Made by a program: the position numbers and the translations under genes
Notes under the pieces: model-generated
What the model was told of the DNA's origin: nothing
What the model saw: the letters and a program-made list of their open reading frames with translations, nothing else
Databases searched by the model: none
Shown here: piece by piece, positions 36,443 to 45,656 of the stretch
Layout of the letters: each line of letters opens with the position of its first letter
How positions within the stretch are numbered: position 1 is the stretch's first letter
Assembly (NCBI GenBank): GCA_049671305.1
Contig: JBATUR010000005.1
Location: forward strand, 124,001-188,000
Direction: 5' to 3'
Source of the DNA: CADCTM01 sp049671305
GTDB taxonomy: Bacteria > Cyanobacteriota > Cyanobacteriia > Cyanobacteriales > Coleofasciculaceae
DNA: 64,000 bases

Positions 36443-36949
36443 TTAAGTATTATTGACGATTCCACGCAAAATCGAATCAACAATATCAAAATTTTCCACT
36501 AACAAAAAGGCAACAAAAGCACCACCCATAGCACCGAGGAAAAAGCCACCAGTTAGCTGACTCCAACCATCTGAAGACTTTAATTCTTCAGGAGTGCGAG
36601 GATTTTGGACTTCAAAATTGCCCCCAGTTTGGAAAGAAACAATACCATAAAGGGACATTCCAGCAGTCGCCACCATAATTAAAGCGATCGCAGAAATCAA
36701 ACCACCAACATAAGCAACATCAGTTTCCCGCAAAGGACCGAGTAAAGTCTCAGGACCAAACAAGAAAAAGCCGTGTGCCATGCCAATTTCCAATCCTCGC
36801 AGCAAAGGAGAAACCCCCCGGCGATAGATTGGTAAATTATTGATGTAAGCCTGGACTATGGGAGAACTATTAATCGGAGTTTCTAGGTTACCAATAAAAG
36901 GGTCACCATTATAAGGTTGAACAACCTCTGCATTTCTAGGGTCTGCCAT
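36443..36949 (-). CDS. psaL: photosystem I subunit XI (PsaL)
   Basis: A 168-residue thylakoid protein with three hydrophobic segments. Family stretches are NAEVVQPYNGDPFIGNLETP, LPIYRRGVSPLLRGLEIGMAHG and SDGWSQLTGGFFLGAMGGA. PsaL connects monomers in photosystem I trimers or tetramers. A GAGGAGAAAT ribosome-binding site precedes the ATG. It is the first gene of the psaL-psaI unit. Confidence 0.97.
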   Translation of the reverse strand: MADPRNAEVVQPYNGDPFIGNLETPINSSPIVQAYINNLPIYRRGVSPLLRGLEIGMAHGFFLFGPETLLGPLRETDVAYVGGLISAIALIMVATAGMSLYGIVSFQTGGNFEVQNPRTPEELKSSDGWSQLTGGFFLGAMGGAFVAFLLVENFDIVDSILRGIVNNT

Positions 36950-37140
36950 ACTAAATTTCTCCTCTCTAGACGTTTATAGAAGAACTTGCATCACATTTTC
37001 GCAAGTAAGGGTTACCCAATTGCCAAATCGGTTAAGAAATGCAAGAAAAGTTCATTAAAGCGCTTGATCACAAGGGCTATCATCTCTCTAAAGCGATAAA
37101 CTGGCTTAAAATAGTAGGCTCCCTCTAATTATCCATTGAC

Positions 37141-37380
37141 TTAAAACGGAATATCATCATCATCAAAAAAATCAGGCGGCGGCAAATCAGTTGAAGGTGG
37201 TACTCCCTGATCTGGTGTCATCTGCAGATCAATCCAGTGCTTTGCCTGCAAAAGAGCCTCTGCCTCCGTCTTCGCATTATGAATAGGAATAACGCATTCC
37301 CCAGCAGCACTCCAGACCTGAACACAAAACACAGGTCTAGCTTCAATAATCCAACCCCGATAAATTTCGGCTTTACTCAT
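37141..37380 (-). CDS. small protein with SSB-like C-terminal acidic tip
   Basis: About 79 residues from the ATG at 37380 (a GTG at 37395 could add five). The N-terminal 55 residues form a small alpha/beta domain (IYRGWIIEARPVFCVQVWSA, NAKTEAEALLQAKHWIDLQ). A Pro-rich linker follows, then the tail PPPDFFDDDDIPF. This end closely matches the DDDIPF tip by which single-stranded DNA-binding protein recruits RecQ, RecO, PriA and other partners, but there is no OB fold. It may compete for or imitate SSB contacts. The domain family is not recognised. The gene stands alone upstream of psaL. Confidence 0.75.
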   Translation of the reverse strand: MSKAEIYRGWIIEARPVFCVQVWSAAGECVIPIHNAKTEAEALLQAKHWIDLQMTPDQGVPPSTDLPPPDFFDDDDIPF

Positions 37381-37512
37381 TGCTGGCGCTCCCACAGAAC
37401 AAGCGGTCGGCTACAAATCAACCGTAGCACGCTCTGCTAATTTTTCTATTCTTATATGTATATTGCTTCTTATAGTATTGATTAGAAACAGCAACGCGTG
37501 AGAATAAATTAA

Positions 37513-38238
37513 ATGAAACAACTGCTTGCTCAACTCCAGACCCGTCAAAACTACCTGCAACGCCTGATTTTACAGCTATTATTAATCCTCCTCACCACAG
37601 GATTCGTTGCTGCACCAGCTTTGGCTATTGGCGTCTATCAAATGCCCAACGTCCGCGCCGGCGAACCAACTTGGGTCATCGATAAAGCCGAAGTTCTTAG
37701 CCGCCTCAATGAAGGTCGCCTTAGTAACACCCTAGATGACCTGGCAAAAAAAACCGGCAAAGAAGTCAGAATGGTAACAGTCCACCGCCTAGACTACGGC
37801 GAAACTACGGAAACATTTACCAAAGCTTTGTTTGAAAAATGGTTCCCGACCCCAGAAGCACAAGCAAACCAAACCTTGCTAGTATTGGATACCCTAACCA
37901 ACACTACTGCCATTCAAACAGGTAACGCCATCAAATCAGTGATGCCCGATGATACCGCCACCAGTGTCGCCGACGAAACAGTTGTTGCGCCACTGCGGGA
38001 CGGGAACAAATATAATCAAGCTTTAGTAGATGCCAGCGATCGCTTAGTGGCAGTCCTCTCAGGACAAACCGATCCAGGACCACCCATTATCGAAGAAAAA
38101 GTACAAGTTGCCAGCACCTTTACCAAAGCCGATGAAGCTGATACCAAAAACTCCACCATTTGGGTTGTGGCAATCTTAATTATCGCCACCGTTGTACCAA
38201 TGGCGACCTACTTCTTTTATCAAGGCTTCTCTGGTTAA
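37513..38238 (+). CDS. psb32: TPM-domain photosystem II repair protein Psb32
   Basis: A 241-residue protein with a signal peptide (LILQLLLILLTTGFVAAPALA), a TPM domain (about 48-195) with WVIDKAEVLSRLNEGRL and TFTKALFEKWFPTPEAQANQ, and a C-terminal membrane helix (STIWVVAILIIATVVPMATYFF). This layout matches cyanobacterial Psb32 and plant TLP18.3, which speed D1 repair in the thylakoid lumen. It is convergent with the next gene, the stops overlapping by 4 bp. Confidence 0.88.
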   Translation: MKQLLAQLQTRQNYLQRLILQLLLILLTTGFVAAPALAIGVYQMPNVRAGEPTWVIDKAEVLSRLNEGRLSNTLDDLAKKTGKEVRMVTVHRLDYGETTETFTKALFEKWFPTPEAQANQTLLVLDTLTNTTAIQTGNAIKSVMPDDTATSVADETVVAPLRDGNKYNQALVDASDRLVAVLSGQTDPGPPIIEEKVQVASTFTKADEADTKNSTIWVVAILIIATVVPMATYFFYQGFSG

Positions 38239-38618
38239 TCTTGAATATACTCACCATCACCAACTAAAGCCATCTGAGCCCGTACAAACTCCCGTCCCAA
38301 ATAAGCCGCATGGTCAAACATGGTAACTGGACAGGGCTCAGACTGCTCAAAAATTGATACACAAAGTTCCTTAGCAGTTCTACCAGTAAACAAAGTACAT
38401 TGAGTACGTTCTACCTTACCCTTAGCCGGAATCACCAAACCTGTTTCTGGATCAACCGCTAAACCACGATCATCAATAACATTCGTAAAATGTTTAGCAC
38501 AAATTAGCCCAGCTTCCCGATCCAAATAAATAATAAAATAACCACCTGGATCAAGATCAATCTCCCGTTTTGACAACTGGTCATCAATCGCACTCAAATT
38601 AAGGGTTGTTTGATTCAT
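38235..38618 (-). CDS. DUF4346-like conserved cyanobacterial protein
   Basis: A 127-residue soluble protein: REIDLDPGGYFIIYLDREAG, ICAKHFTNVIDDRGLAVDPETG and GRTAKELCVSIFEQSE with DHAAYLGREFVRAQMAL. The pattern fits DUF4346, found alone in cyanobacteria and at the end of dihydropteroate-synthase-like proteins in archaea. Function is unknown. It overlaps the convergent psb32 stop by 4 bp. Confidence 0.65.
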   Translation of the reverse strand: MNQTTLNLSAIDDQLSKREIDLDPGGYFIIYLDREAGLICAKHFTNVIDDRGLAVDPETGLVIPAKGKVERTQCTLFTGRTAKELCVSIFEQSEPCPVTMFDHAAYLGREFVRAQMALVGDGEYIQD

Positions 38619-38999
38619 GTTCTCTAAATAAATTGTCTGTTCTAGTCCTAAAATGCGATAAACCGCTCTAATCTTAGTTTAGATCCCACAAAAGCGATCG
38701 CTTTTTCCGCAATAGACCTAATTTAAGCCCAAGCTGTAACGAAGCACACTATTCAATACCATCAAGCCGACTCGCGACACTTTTTCAGCCAACAAAAAAG
38801 TTACTTGAAACTGAAATCACAACTAAACAAATTTTCAACTTACCCAACCTAAGTTTTCCCGGAATGACCAACCAAAATCAGGTAGCTACCCAAAGGAAAC
38901 ACTAACACCTAGACCCCCCAATCGCCACTCAGTAAATTAGCCTGTATTAAAGCTTCTCTTGCTGACACAGCCTCAATTTGTACAATATCAAAAAAAACT
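38619..38999. other. divergent intergenic region with a HIP1 palindrome
   Basis: 381 bp between the DUF4346 gene and the beta-helix/SLH gene. It contains the palindrome AAAAGCGATCGCTTTT near 38690. No short gene or convincing promoter is visible. The plus-strand gene start at 39000 has little Shine-Dalgarno sequence. Confidence 0.5.
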
Positions 39000-41177
39000 A
39001 TGGCACAAACACTTTACATTAACCCCACAACTGGCAGCGATAGCGCCTCTGGCACTCAAACAGCCCCCTTCAAAACCATCACCAACGCCCTCAAACAAGC
39101 CCAAGCTGACACAACCATTCAACTGTCTCCCGGTACTTACAGCAGCAGCAGTGGCGAAGTCTTTCCCCTACAAGTCCCCTCAAGAGTCAAAATTCTTGGC
39201 AACGAAGCCAACAAAGGTAACGGCATCTTAATCCAAGGCAGCGGCTCATTTAGCAGTCCCACAGAAGCCCTACAAAACATCACCTTCTTACTAAATAATA
39301 ATGCTGCCGAACTGCGAGGCGTAACCGTTACAAATCTAGGCAGTCGAGGTACAGGTGCATGGCTCGAATCAAGCAACGCCACCGTCGCTAATTGTACCTT
39401 CACAAAATGCAAGCGCGAAGGCATATTTGCTACAGGCACAGCAAACCCCAGCATTCTCAACAACACCTGTATAGAAAACGACGGCAATGGCATCTCAATT
39501 GCCAGAAACAGCACAGGCATCGTGCAAGGAAACATCTGCACCAAAGCCGGTAGCGGCATCTCTATTGACGGCAACGCCACGCCGAGAGTGATCAACAACC
39601 AAATCAGGGAAAACCGCGATGGCATGATTATCTCAGTTAACGCCCAACCGATCCTTCGCAACAACCTCATTGAAAATAACACCTCATCGGGCATTTCAGT
39701 AACCGGAAAAGCTTTTCCAGACTTGGGTAGCACCAGTGATCCAGGCGGCAATACAATTCGCAATAACGGTCAATTTGACTTAGCCAACTTCACCAACCCG
39801 CTACTTGTCTTGATCTCAGTTGGTAATGCATTAATACCTTCAAAAGTCAAGGGACAAGTCAAAATTGATGGCAGCATCGATCCAGGTGATAACACTCCCC
39901 CTGGCGGTGGTGGCGTCGATCCAGGTGATAACACTCCCCCTGGTGGTGGTGGCGTCGATCCAGATGGTGGCAACGTTGATCCAGGTAATAACACTCCACC
40001 AACCTTAAGCGATATCAAAGGACATTGGGCAGAAACATTTATCCAAAACTTATTTGACAAACGACTAATTAGCGGCTTTAGTGACGGCACATTTAAACCC
40101 GATGCCAAAATGAACCGTGCTCAATATGCCGCATTACTGATCAAAGCCTTCAACCCAGCACCGAAACGCAACGGCTTACCCTTCAACGACGTTGCCGATA
40201 ACTTTTGGGCAAAAGACGTAATTCAACAAGCTTACCGTAGTCAATTTATCTCAGGCTTTCCCAACAACATCTTTCGCCCCAACGACAACGTACAGCGCGT
40301 ACAAGTGTTAGTTTCCCTAGTCAGTGGCTTAACATTAGGTTCCTCAGATCTTGCCAACCTACTAACTTACGATGATCGTAGCCAAATACCCGACTACGCC
40401 AAAGACAAAATCGCCACAGCAACAGCAAGAGGATTTGTCGTCAATTATCCCAAACTCAGACAACTCAACCCCAACCAAGACGCCACCCGTGCTGAAGTAA
40501 CAGCAATGGTATATCAAGCTTTAGTTGATGCCAAACAGGTAAGTGCCATCAACTCACCATATATCGTCAGTGCCAATACAGGCGGCAACACTCCCACACT
40601 AGCCTTTACAGACATCAGTGGACATTGGGCGGCCGAATTTATCAATGCCTTAGCCCAACAAGGCTTAATCAGTGGCTTTAGCGATGGTACATTTAAACCC
40701 GACCAACTGATCAACCGTGGTCAGTATGCAGCATTACTCGTCAAAGCCTTAAACCCCACACCCAAGCGAGACGCCATCCAATTTAGTGATGTGACTGCCA
40801 ATTTTTGGGCAAAAGACGTAATTGGGCAAGCTTATCGCAGTCAATTTATCACAGGTTATCCAGATAATACCTTCCGCCCCAATGCTAATATGCAGCGTGT
40901 ACAAGTAGTTGTTTCTCTAGTTAGCGGTTTAGGTTTAAGCTCATCGGATATGGGTGTTTTGAGTATTTATGATGACCGTAATACCATCCCCGATTATGCC
41001 AGAGACGAAGTAGCAACAGCAACGACCAAAAAAATTGTCGTTACTTATCCCAATCTCAAACAATTTAATCCTAATCGAGACGCAACTCGCGCTGAGGTAG
41101 TGGCAATGATTTATCAGGCATTAGTGAATGCTAAACAGGTAAGTGCCATCAACTCGCCTTATATTGTTTCAGCTTGA
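39000..41177 (+). CDS. right-handed beta-helix protein with two SLH triplets
   Basis: A 725-residue protein. Residues about 1-270 are a DUF1565/right-handed beta-helix (YINPTTGSDSASGTQTAPFK, repeated IxxNxxxxNxxxGI turns). A Gly/Pro/Asp linker with repeated VDPGDNTPPGGGG spans about 290-335. Two copies of a module of about 190 residues follow, each with SLH repeats (DIKGHWAETFIQNLFDKRLI, SGFSDGTFKPD). SLH domains bind peptidoglycan-linked polymers or, in cyanobacteria, occur in outer-membrane porins. No signal peptide is visible at the start, so export is unexplained. A sugar-binding or lyase activity of the beta-helix is possible. Confidence 0.85.
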   Translation: MAQTLYINPTTGSDSASGTQTAPFKTITNALKQAQADTTIQLSPGTYSSSSGEVFPLQVPSRVKILGNEANKGNGILIQGSGSFSSPTEALQNITFLLNNNAAELRGVTVTNLGSRGTGAWLESSNATVANCTFTKCKREGIFATGTANPSILNNTCIENDGNGISIARNSTGIVQGNICTKAGSGISIDGNATPRVINNQIRENRDGMIISVNAQPILRNNLIENNTSSGISVTGKAFPDLGSTSDPGGNTIRNNGQFDLANFTNPLLVLISVGNALIPSKVKGQVKIDGSIDPGDNTPPGGGGVDPGDNTPPGGGGVDPDGGNVDPGNNTPPTLSDIKGHWAETFIQNLFDKRLISGFSDGTFKPDAKMNRAQYAALLIKAFNPAPKRNGLPFNDVADNFWAKDVIQQAYRSQFISGFPNNIFRPNDNVQRVQVLVSLVSGLTLGSSDLANLLTYDDRSQIPDYAKDKIATATARGFVVNYPKLRQLNPNQDATRAEVTAMVYQALVDAKQVSAINSPYIVSANTGGNTPTLAFTDISGHWAAEFINALAQQGLISGFSDGTFKPDQLINRGQYAALLVKALNPTPKRDAIQFSDVTANFWAKDVIGQAYRSQFITGYPDNTFRPNANMQRVQVVVSLVSGLGLSSSDMGVLSIYDDRNTIPDYARDEVATATTKKIVVTYPNLKQFNPNRDATRAEVVAMIYQALVNAKQVSAINSPYIVSA
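40011..41174. repeat. 600-bp internal duplication of the SLH block
   Basis: The segment from 40011 (DIKGHW) to 40576 is repeated from 40611 (DISGHW) to 41174 with a 600-bp offset. Both copies end in AKQVSAINSPYIVSA, so the duplication includes the linker after the third SLH. Confidence 0.9.
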
Positions 41178-41275
41178 GAAGGGCATCGCTTAATTTAGCT
41201 AGATCCTCGATTTCTGTCCTGAAAACTGAGCAATTTCCGGAAATTGGGGATCTGCTAAAAAACTAGTAAGCTCAA

Positions 41276-41470
41276 TTAAACACGTGGTTGATAGTTTAAG
41301 GCTCGAAAGACAAGAATTGTTGCCAAAACCAAAGGTGGAGTTAGTACAGCAATCAAAGTATTGAGTGACGTAGGTGCGATCGCTAAACTAGGTCCTGCAT
41401 ACCTAATCAAAATCGAAATAAAGCCTGAAAAAATTAAAACTTTGAGAATGAAGTTCGCCTGAGTACCCAT
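41276..41470 (-). CDS. small two-helix membrane protein
   Basis: 64 residues from the ATG at 41470 (MGTQANFILKVLIFSG); an ATG 27 bp upstream is possible. Two hydrophobic segments (ILKVLIFSGFISILIRYAG and LIAVLTPPLVLATILVFRAL) suggest a hairpin in the membrane. It resembles small conserved cyanobacterial membrane proteins but no function is known to me. Confidence 0.6.
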   Translation of the reverse strand: MGTQANFILKVLIFSGFISILIRYAGPSLAIAPTSLNTLIAVLTPPLVLATILVFRALNYQPRV

Positions 41471-41716
41471 AAAACTTAAATTAGTAAAAGCCAGCACAAA
41501 TCAAATTATCGGCTATTGCTGGGAAATACATCCCAATTCACTGGCTTTGCGCCTAAGCAAAAAGTGAAAATGATTTGAGCGATCGCACTTTTCGTAACGC
41601 CAAGAATAAGTAAGCACCACAAAACCCAAACTTTACTCAAAAAAAGTGAAGTAATTCAGATTAAACTATCGATGAGCTGAAGTCACCATTCAACCAAAAT
41701 CAACAGCAATAACATC

Positions 41717-42835
41717 ATGAAACTGCAAGACTTTCTCGGCAAAGATCTCAAATTCTCGATGGAAAAGGTAAGCGCAGACAAAGAACTAGCCACCCAAATT
41801 CAAATTCTGCTCATTACACTAGAACTTCTAGACCCGCCCGCTGACGGTAAATTTGGACCAATTTCCACCGCTGCACTCAACAGATTTCAAAGCTTAATGA
41901 AGTGTAACGAACCAAATTACTTAGGACCCAAAACCGCCGAAGCCCTAATTGAAACCAAAATCGATGATTTACCCATCCCAGAGCTAAAACTAGGGGGAGA
42001 CTTGGCAAGTCGCATCATCAGATACATGAGAGATAAAAAATACTTTATATCCCAAGGAGTTAAACAATACAACATCATCTACGTTGAAGGCATGAACGTC
42101 GATGGCACTCTCAACGGCGATGCCCCCAACCTATTCAATGATCGCCGTATGGTGATTCAAATCCTAGATGGTGTTCCCGCGATCATCGGTAACTGGGAAG
42201 GCACAACCCAACCTGGATATTACTACACCGATAACGCCATGAACCCCAAAGGAGCCGCCAGCATCAAATTTGGTCAATATAAAGCCTGGACAGTAGGAAT
42301 TCACTACGGAGGCGGCTCAGAACCCCACGAAGCCCTCGTACAAGACGCTCCCATCACAGTTTTGCGAGACCGCAACCGAGATATGATACGGACTGGCGAC
42401 GCAGAAGATACGGGACTGTTTGATATTAATCAGCACTGGGGTTATGACTTACCTCAAAACAATATCTCTTTTGGTAGCGCCGGTTGCCTAGTTGGGCGAC
42501 GGCGTGATGGACACCGACAGTTTATGGATCTCATTAAACAAGACCGACGCTATCAACTTAACAGGGGCTATTTTTACTACACAACCATAATTCCTGGAGA
42601 TGAGATGATCAGAACTACAACGGGTACCTTACAACTGTTACGCCAAGGCTCCAGTGGTCCAATTGTCGCCCAACTTCAGCAACGCCTCAAAGATAAAGGT
42701 TTCAACCCTGGAAACATTGATGGCGTCTTTGGTTTAGGCACACAAGGAGCAGTAAGAGCTTTCCAGAAAATGAATAAATTAACAGCCGATGGCATTGTTG
42801 GTCCCCAAACTTGGAGAGAATTGGGTATGATTTAA
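41717..42835 (+). CDS. peptidoglycan-binding protein with L,D-transpeptidase-like core
   Basis: A 372-residue protein with two PG_binding_1 domains, one at the N-terminus (about 15-80: LDPPADGKFGPISTAALNRF) and one at the C-terminus (about 305-370: LRQGSSGPIVAQLQQRL, DGVFGLGTQGAVRAFQKMNK). The central part has HWGYDLPQNNISFGSAGCLVG, similar to the HxxGC active site of YkuD-type L,D-transpeptidases, with Cys in SAGC. No signal peptide is present, so it may be released by lysis or by non-classical export. A phage- or tailocin-type origin is possible. Confidence 0.7.
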   Translation: MKLQDFLGKDLKFSMEKVSADKELATQIQILLITLELLDPPADGKFGPISTAALNRFQSLMKCNEPNYLGPKTAEALIETKIDDLPIPELKLGGDLASRIIRYMRDKKYFISQGVKQYNIIYVEGMNVDGTLNGDAPNLFNDRRMVIQILDGVPAIIGNWEGTTQPGYYYTDNAMNPKGAASIKFGQYKAWTVGIHYGGGSEPHEALVQDAPITVLRDRNRDMIRTGDAEDTGLFDINQHWGYDLPQNNISFGSAGCLVGRRRDGHRQFMDLIKQDRRYQLNRGYFYYTTIIPGDEMIRTTTGTLQLLRQGSSGPIVAQLQQRLKDKGFNPGNIDGVFGLGTQGAVRAFQKMNKLTADGIVGPQTWRELGMI

Positions 42836-43014
42836 AACCAAAATTAAGGGTGCGGTGGTGGTTGTGTTGATGGGCAAACCAAGTTGTGTTACTAAAAAGG
42901 CAAAACAAAAATAGGCGATCGAGCCGTCTTAAATCATCTTTGTTTGCCGCCAAACTTCCTAACGTGTCATCATCAAGATTAAGCCACCGCCTGACCGACA
43001 GCATTGATCACCAA

Positions 43015-43383
43015 ATGAAAGAACCTGAGCAATTAGACAATCAAGACTTAATACGCTTGCAGCTTTTTATCTATCTTGTGCCGATCTTCGGGTTTTTTCC
43101 GGCACTTTGGACACTTTACCGCCGTCAGGGTACAAAAGAACAACAAAAAGTTAGTCGTTTGTCGGTCACCCTAGCGCTTAGTTGGTTACTCGGCTATTTT
43201 TTATTATCCGCCGGAGCAGATCAATTCTGGACAATACGCCTACTAATGACCAATACCTTACTCACCTCTGGTTATTTTTTAATATCTCTAGGTTTGATGG
43301 TACGTTTGTGGCAGCGCCAATCTACTCGTTTGCCCGGAATTAGCCAGATTGCTGAGGAAAAGGTTCGTAAGCATTTATCCTAG
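43015..43383 (+). CDS. conserved membrane protein (three helices)
   Basis: 122 residues from the ATG at 43015 (MKEPEQLDNQDLIRLQL); the frame is open further upstream to 42886 but that part is basic and unlike coding sequence. Three hydrophobic segments (about 16-36, 55-76, 82-103) separated by a basic loop RRQGTKEQQKVSRLS. It sits before a LytR-CpsA-Psr gene on the same strand, 243 bp away, a pairing I recall in other cyanobacteria. A cell-envelope role is possible. Confidence 0.65.
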   Translation: MKEPEQLDNQDLIRLQLFIYLVPIFGFFPALWTLYRRQGTKEQQKVSRLSVTLALSWLLGYFLLSAGADQFWTIRLLMTNTLLTSGYFLISLGLMVRLWQRQSTRLPGISQIAEEKVRKHLS

Positions 43384-43626
43384 TGAAATCAGGATATCTT
43401 AGTGAATCTTGTAAATTAGGCATCTTAACTAAAAACGATCATCTTGACGAACAGCTTCAATTCTCATTACTATCTGCCTGAGACAAGTAACAAACAGTAA
43501 AAAAAACTAATCAGAAGTATTCTTAGCGAAAAACTTCCGATTAAATCCGGTTCAGCGTTAAATATTAGTGCATCTGTAAGTTATCTTTAAAAATTTCCAT
43601 CTTATTGCACGTGTGTGAGGAACTAA

Positions 43627-45036
43627 GTGCCAGCTCGAAAAACACAAGAAAAACCCGGTTTGGGGAAAAAAACGACTAACCCCGTCGGCAAAAAACTGAC
43701 CAAAGTAAAACAGGGACGTTGGTTCTGGCTTTGGTTAGGCTTTAGTGGTGTGGCAATGTTGTCAGCAACGGCAGGGGCAATGCTGGCAGTCTCCCTTTCT
43801 AGTAAGCCTTTGCTGCAAAGTAGACTCACAGCGGCAGAGGAAGCAGTATTTTCTAAGGGTGGCAGCATTTCCCGCAGCAGTATGCGACTACCAGAATTGA
43901 CTCGACCGGTTAATATCCTAATTTTAGGCTGCAAAGTCATTGCCTCTGACTTGCCTGACTTTAATGGAAAGCAGGCGGCATACGAAGAGGTGAATTCCTT
44001 TGAAGGTCCCACCGATACCATGCTTCTGTTACGGTTTAATCCAGAAGCTCAAAAATTAAAGGTTCTCTCTATTCCCCGTGATACCCAAACTTATATCGAA
44101 GGGCATGGTCAAGAAAAAATCAATGCTGCCAATGCCATAGGCGGACCTGCACTCTCCGCTAAGGTCACGAGTGAGCTTTTAGATGGTGTGGGCATTGACC
44201 GCTACATTCGGGTCAATGTTCAGGGCGTAGAGAGCCTTGTAGATGCCTTGGGAGGCGTAACTGTATATGTTCCCCAAGACATGAAGTATCAAGATGACTC
44301 TCAGCACCTCTACATCAACCTCAAAAAAGGCAAACAACACCTAGATGGCAATAAGGCATTGCAATTTTTGCGGTTTCGCTATGACAAGTTTGGTGATATT
44401 GGTCGAGTACAACGGCAGCAAATCTTGATGCGGGCGCTAATGGAACAGGCGCTTAATCCTGCGACTGTGGCACGCTTGCCAAAAATTCTTTCTGTGATTC
44501 AATCCCACATTGATACCAATTTAAGTGTAGAGGAATTGGTGGCACTAGTTGGCTTTGGTGCTGAAACTAATCGCTCAAAGATACAAATGCTGATGGTACC
44601 TGGTCAGTTTAACGGTGATGGACGGCATGATGTTAGTTATTGGTTGCCAGACCACCGCCGTATTCAACAAATGGTTAGTCAACATTTTGACCAAGGTACA
44701 GCCGATCGCACAGCTATAGATCCTGGCTATCTGCGTGTCGCTATTCAAGATAGCACAGGTAAACCAGAAGCTGTTCAATCTTTAGTCAGCGCTCTCAAAA
44801 AAGCCGGTTATCAAAATATTTTGGTTGATGATAGTTGGCGAGAACCTTTGCGTGTAACTCGTTTAGTTGCCCAACAAGGCGACGACAGTACGGCAAAGGC
44901 TGTAGGTAAAGCTTTGGGAATTGGAGAAGTTCGTGTTGATAGTACTGGTAGTCTTGATTCAGATGTCACCATTCAATTAGGTAATGATTGGTTACAAAAA
45001 GATTCATCGAAGAATAAAGGCTTTTTCGGCTTTTAA
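43627..45036 (+). CDS. LytR-CpsA-Psr family glycopolymer transferase
   Basis: A 469-residue protein starting with GTG (43627) after a good GAGGAAC ribosome-binding site. A basic cytoplasmic N-terminus is followed by one membrane helix (about 37-62) and the LCP catalytic domain: GPTDTMLLLRFNPEAQKLKVL, SIPRDTQTYIEGHGQEKINAA, and LQFLRFRYDKFGDIGRVQRQ with the conserved Arg/Asp residues. A C-terminal LytR_C domain (about 370-450) is present. Such enzymes attach polysaccharides to peptidoglycan outside the membrane. Confidence 0.92.
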   Translation: MPARKTQEKPGLGKKTTNPVGKKLTKVKQGRWFWLWLGFSGVAMLSATAGAMLAVSLSSKPLLQSRLTAAEEAVFSKGGSISRSSMRLPELTRPVNILILGCKVIASDLPDFNGKQAAYEEVNSFEGPTDTMLLLRFNPEAQKLKVLSIPRDTQTYIEGHGQEKINAANAIGGPALSAKVTSELLDGVGIDRYIRVNVQGVESLVDALGGVTVYVPQDMKYQDDSQHLYINLKKGKQHLDGNKALQFLRFRYDKFGDIGRVQRQQILMRALMEQALNPATVARLPKILSVIQSHIDTNLSVEELVALVGFGAETNRSKIQMLMVPGQFNGDGRHDVSYWLPDHRRIQQMVSQHFDQGTADRTAIDPGYLRVAIQDSTGKPEAVQSLVSALKKAGYQNILVDDSWREPLRVTRLVAQQGDDSTAKAVGKALGIGEVRVDSTGSLDSDVTIQLGNDWLQKDSSKNKGFFGF

Positions 45037-45656
45037 GCGCTAAATTAGGCAATTAACAACAAGCAAGGGCAGTAAGTGAAATCATTTACTCTGCCCTTAT
45101 TTTTTTGTGAAACAATAGGATTTTGTACACTAATAAATAAAGAAGCATGGCAACAATATTTGAATAAGTAGAGTGGCTCATGGACTATCTGGATTTCAGT
45201 GAAAGAGCAGTTGCACTTTTTCTTCAGCATCAAAAGTTACCTCACCGCAAAATGCTGCAACAATGCCAATTAGGACTATAAGGTATGGAATTAATTGTTG
45301 AATGTCCCGATCGCTTAACGGTTCATGCACTATGGCTCAGACGCTCTCATATTGCCAAATCTGCTCCTCAAATTGGCTTAACTTCTATTCGTTTTCGATA
45401 ACTTCAACTAATCAGCCGATCGGATGAGGAAGTAGGAACATGATCAACAATATACTTATTATTACGTCTAAATCATCTCCACGAATATGAAGCTTACTGC
45501 TCGTCGCTAACAAAACTTATCTTAATCTGTTTAAATTGCCAATTTTTTAGGCATCATTTAAACTAATTAATTCTTCCAATTAGCGACTTCTTGCCCTTAC
45601 TGCGCCACAGTCTAGCGCTACAAAGACTGTCCAGGAAACCAAGATAGAGCAGCAAT
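45037..45656. other. intergenic region after the LCP gene with a possible decayed gene
   Basis: 620 bp. The LCP terminator lies at 45065-45107. Two short plus-strand frames follow: 45180-45281 (33 codons) and 45285-45401 (38 codons, MELIVECPDRLTVHALWLRR). They may be remnants of one gene but match nothing I recognise. The final 200 bp precede the ABC-F gene and show no clear promoter. Confidence 0.4.
45065..45107 (+). terminator. terminator of the LCP gene
   Basis: AAGGGCAG (45065-45072) pairs with CTGCCCTT (45091-45098), with extra pairing AGTAA/TTACT, followed by seven Ts. Confidence 0.88.

Noticed and set aside
45045..45233. Minus-strand open frame of 62 codons after the LCP gene
   Set aside because: It runs through the LCP terminator and has no ribosome-binding site; its composition is not coding-like.
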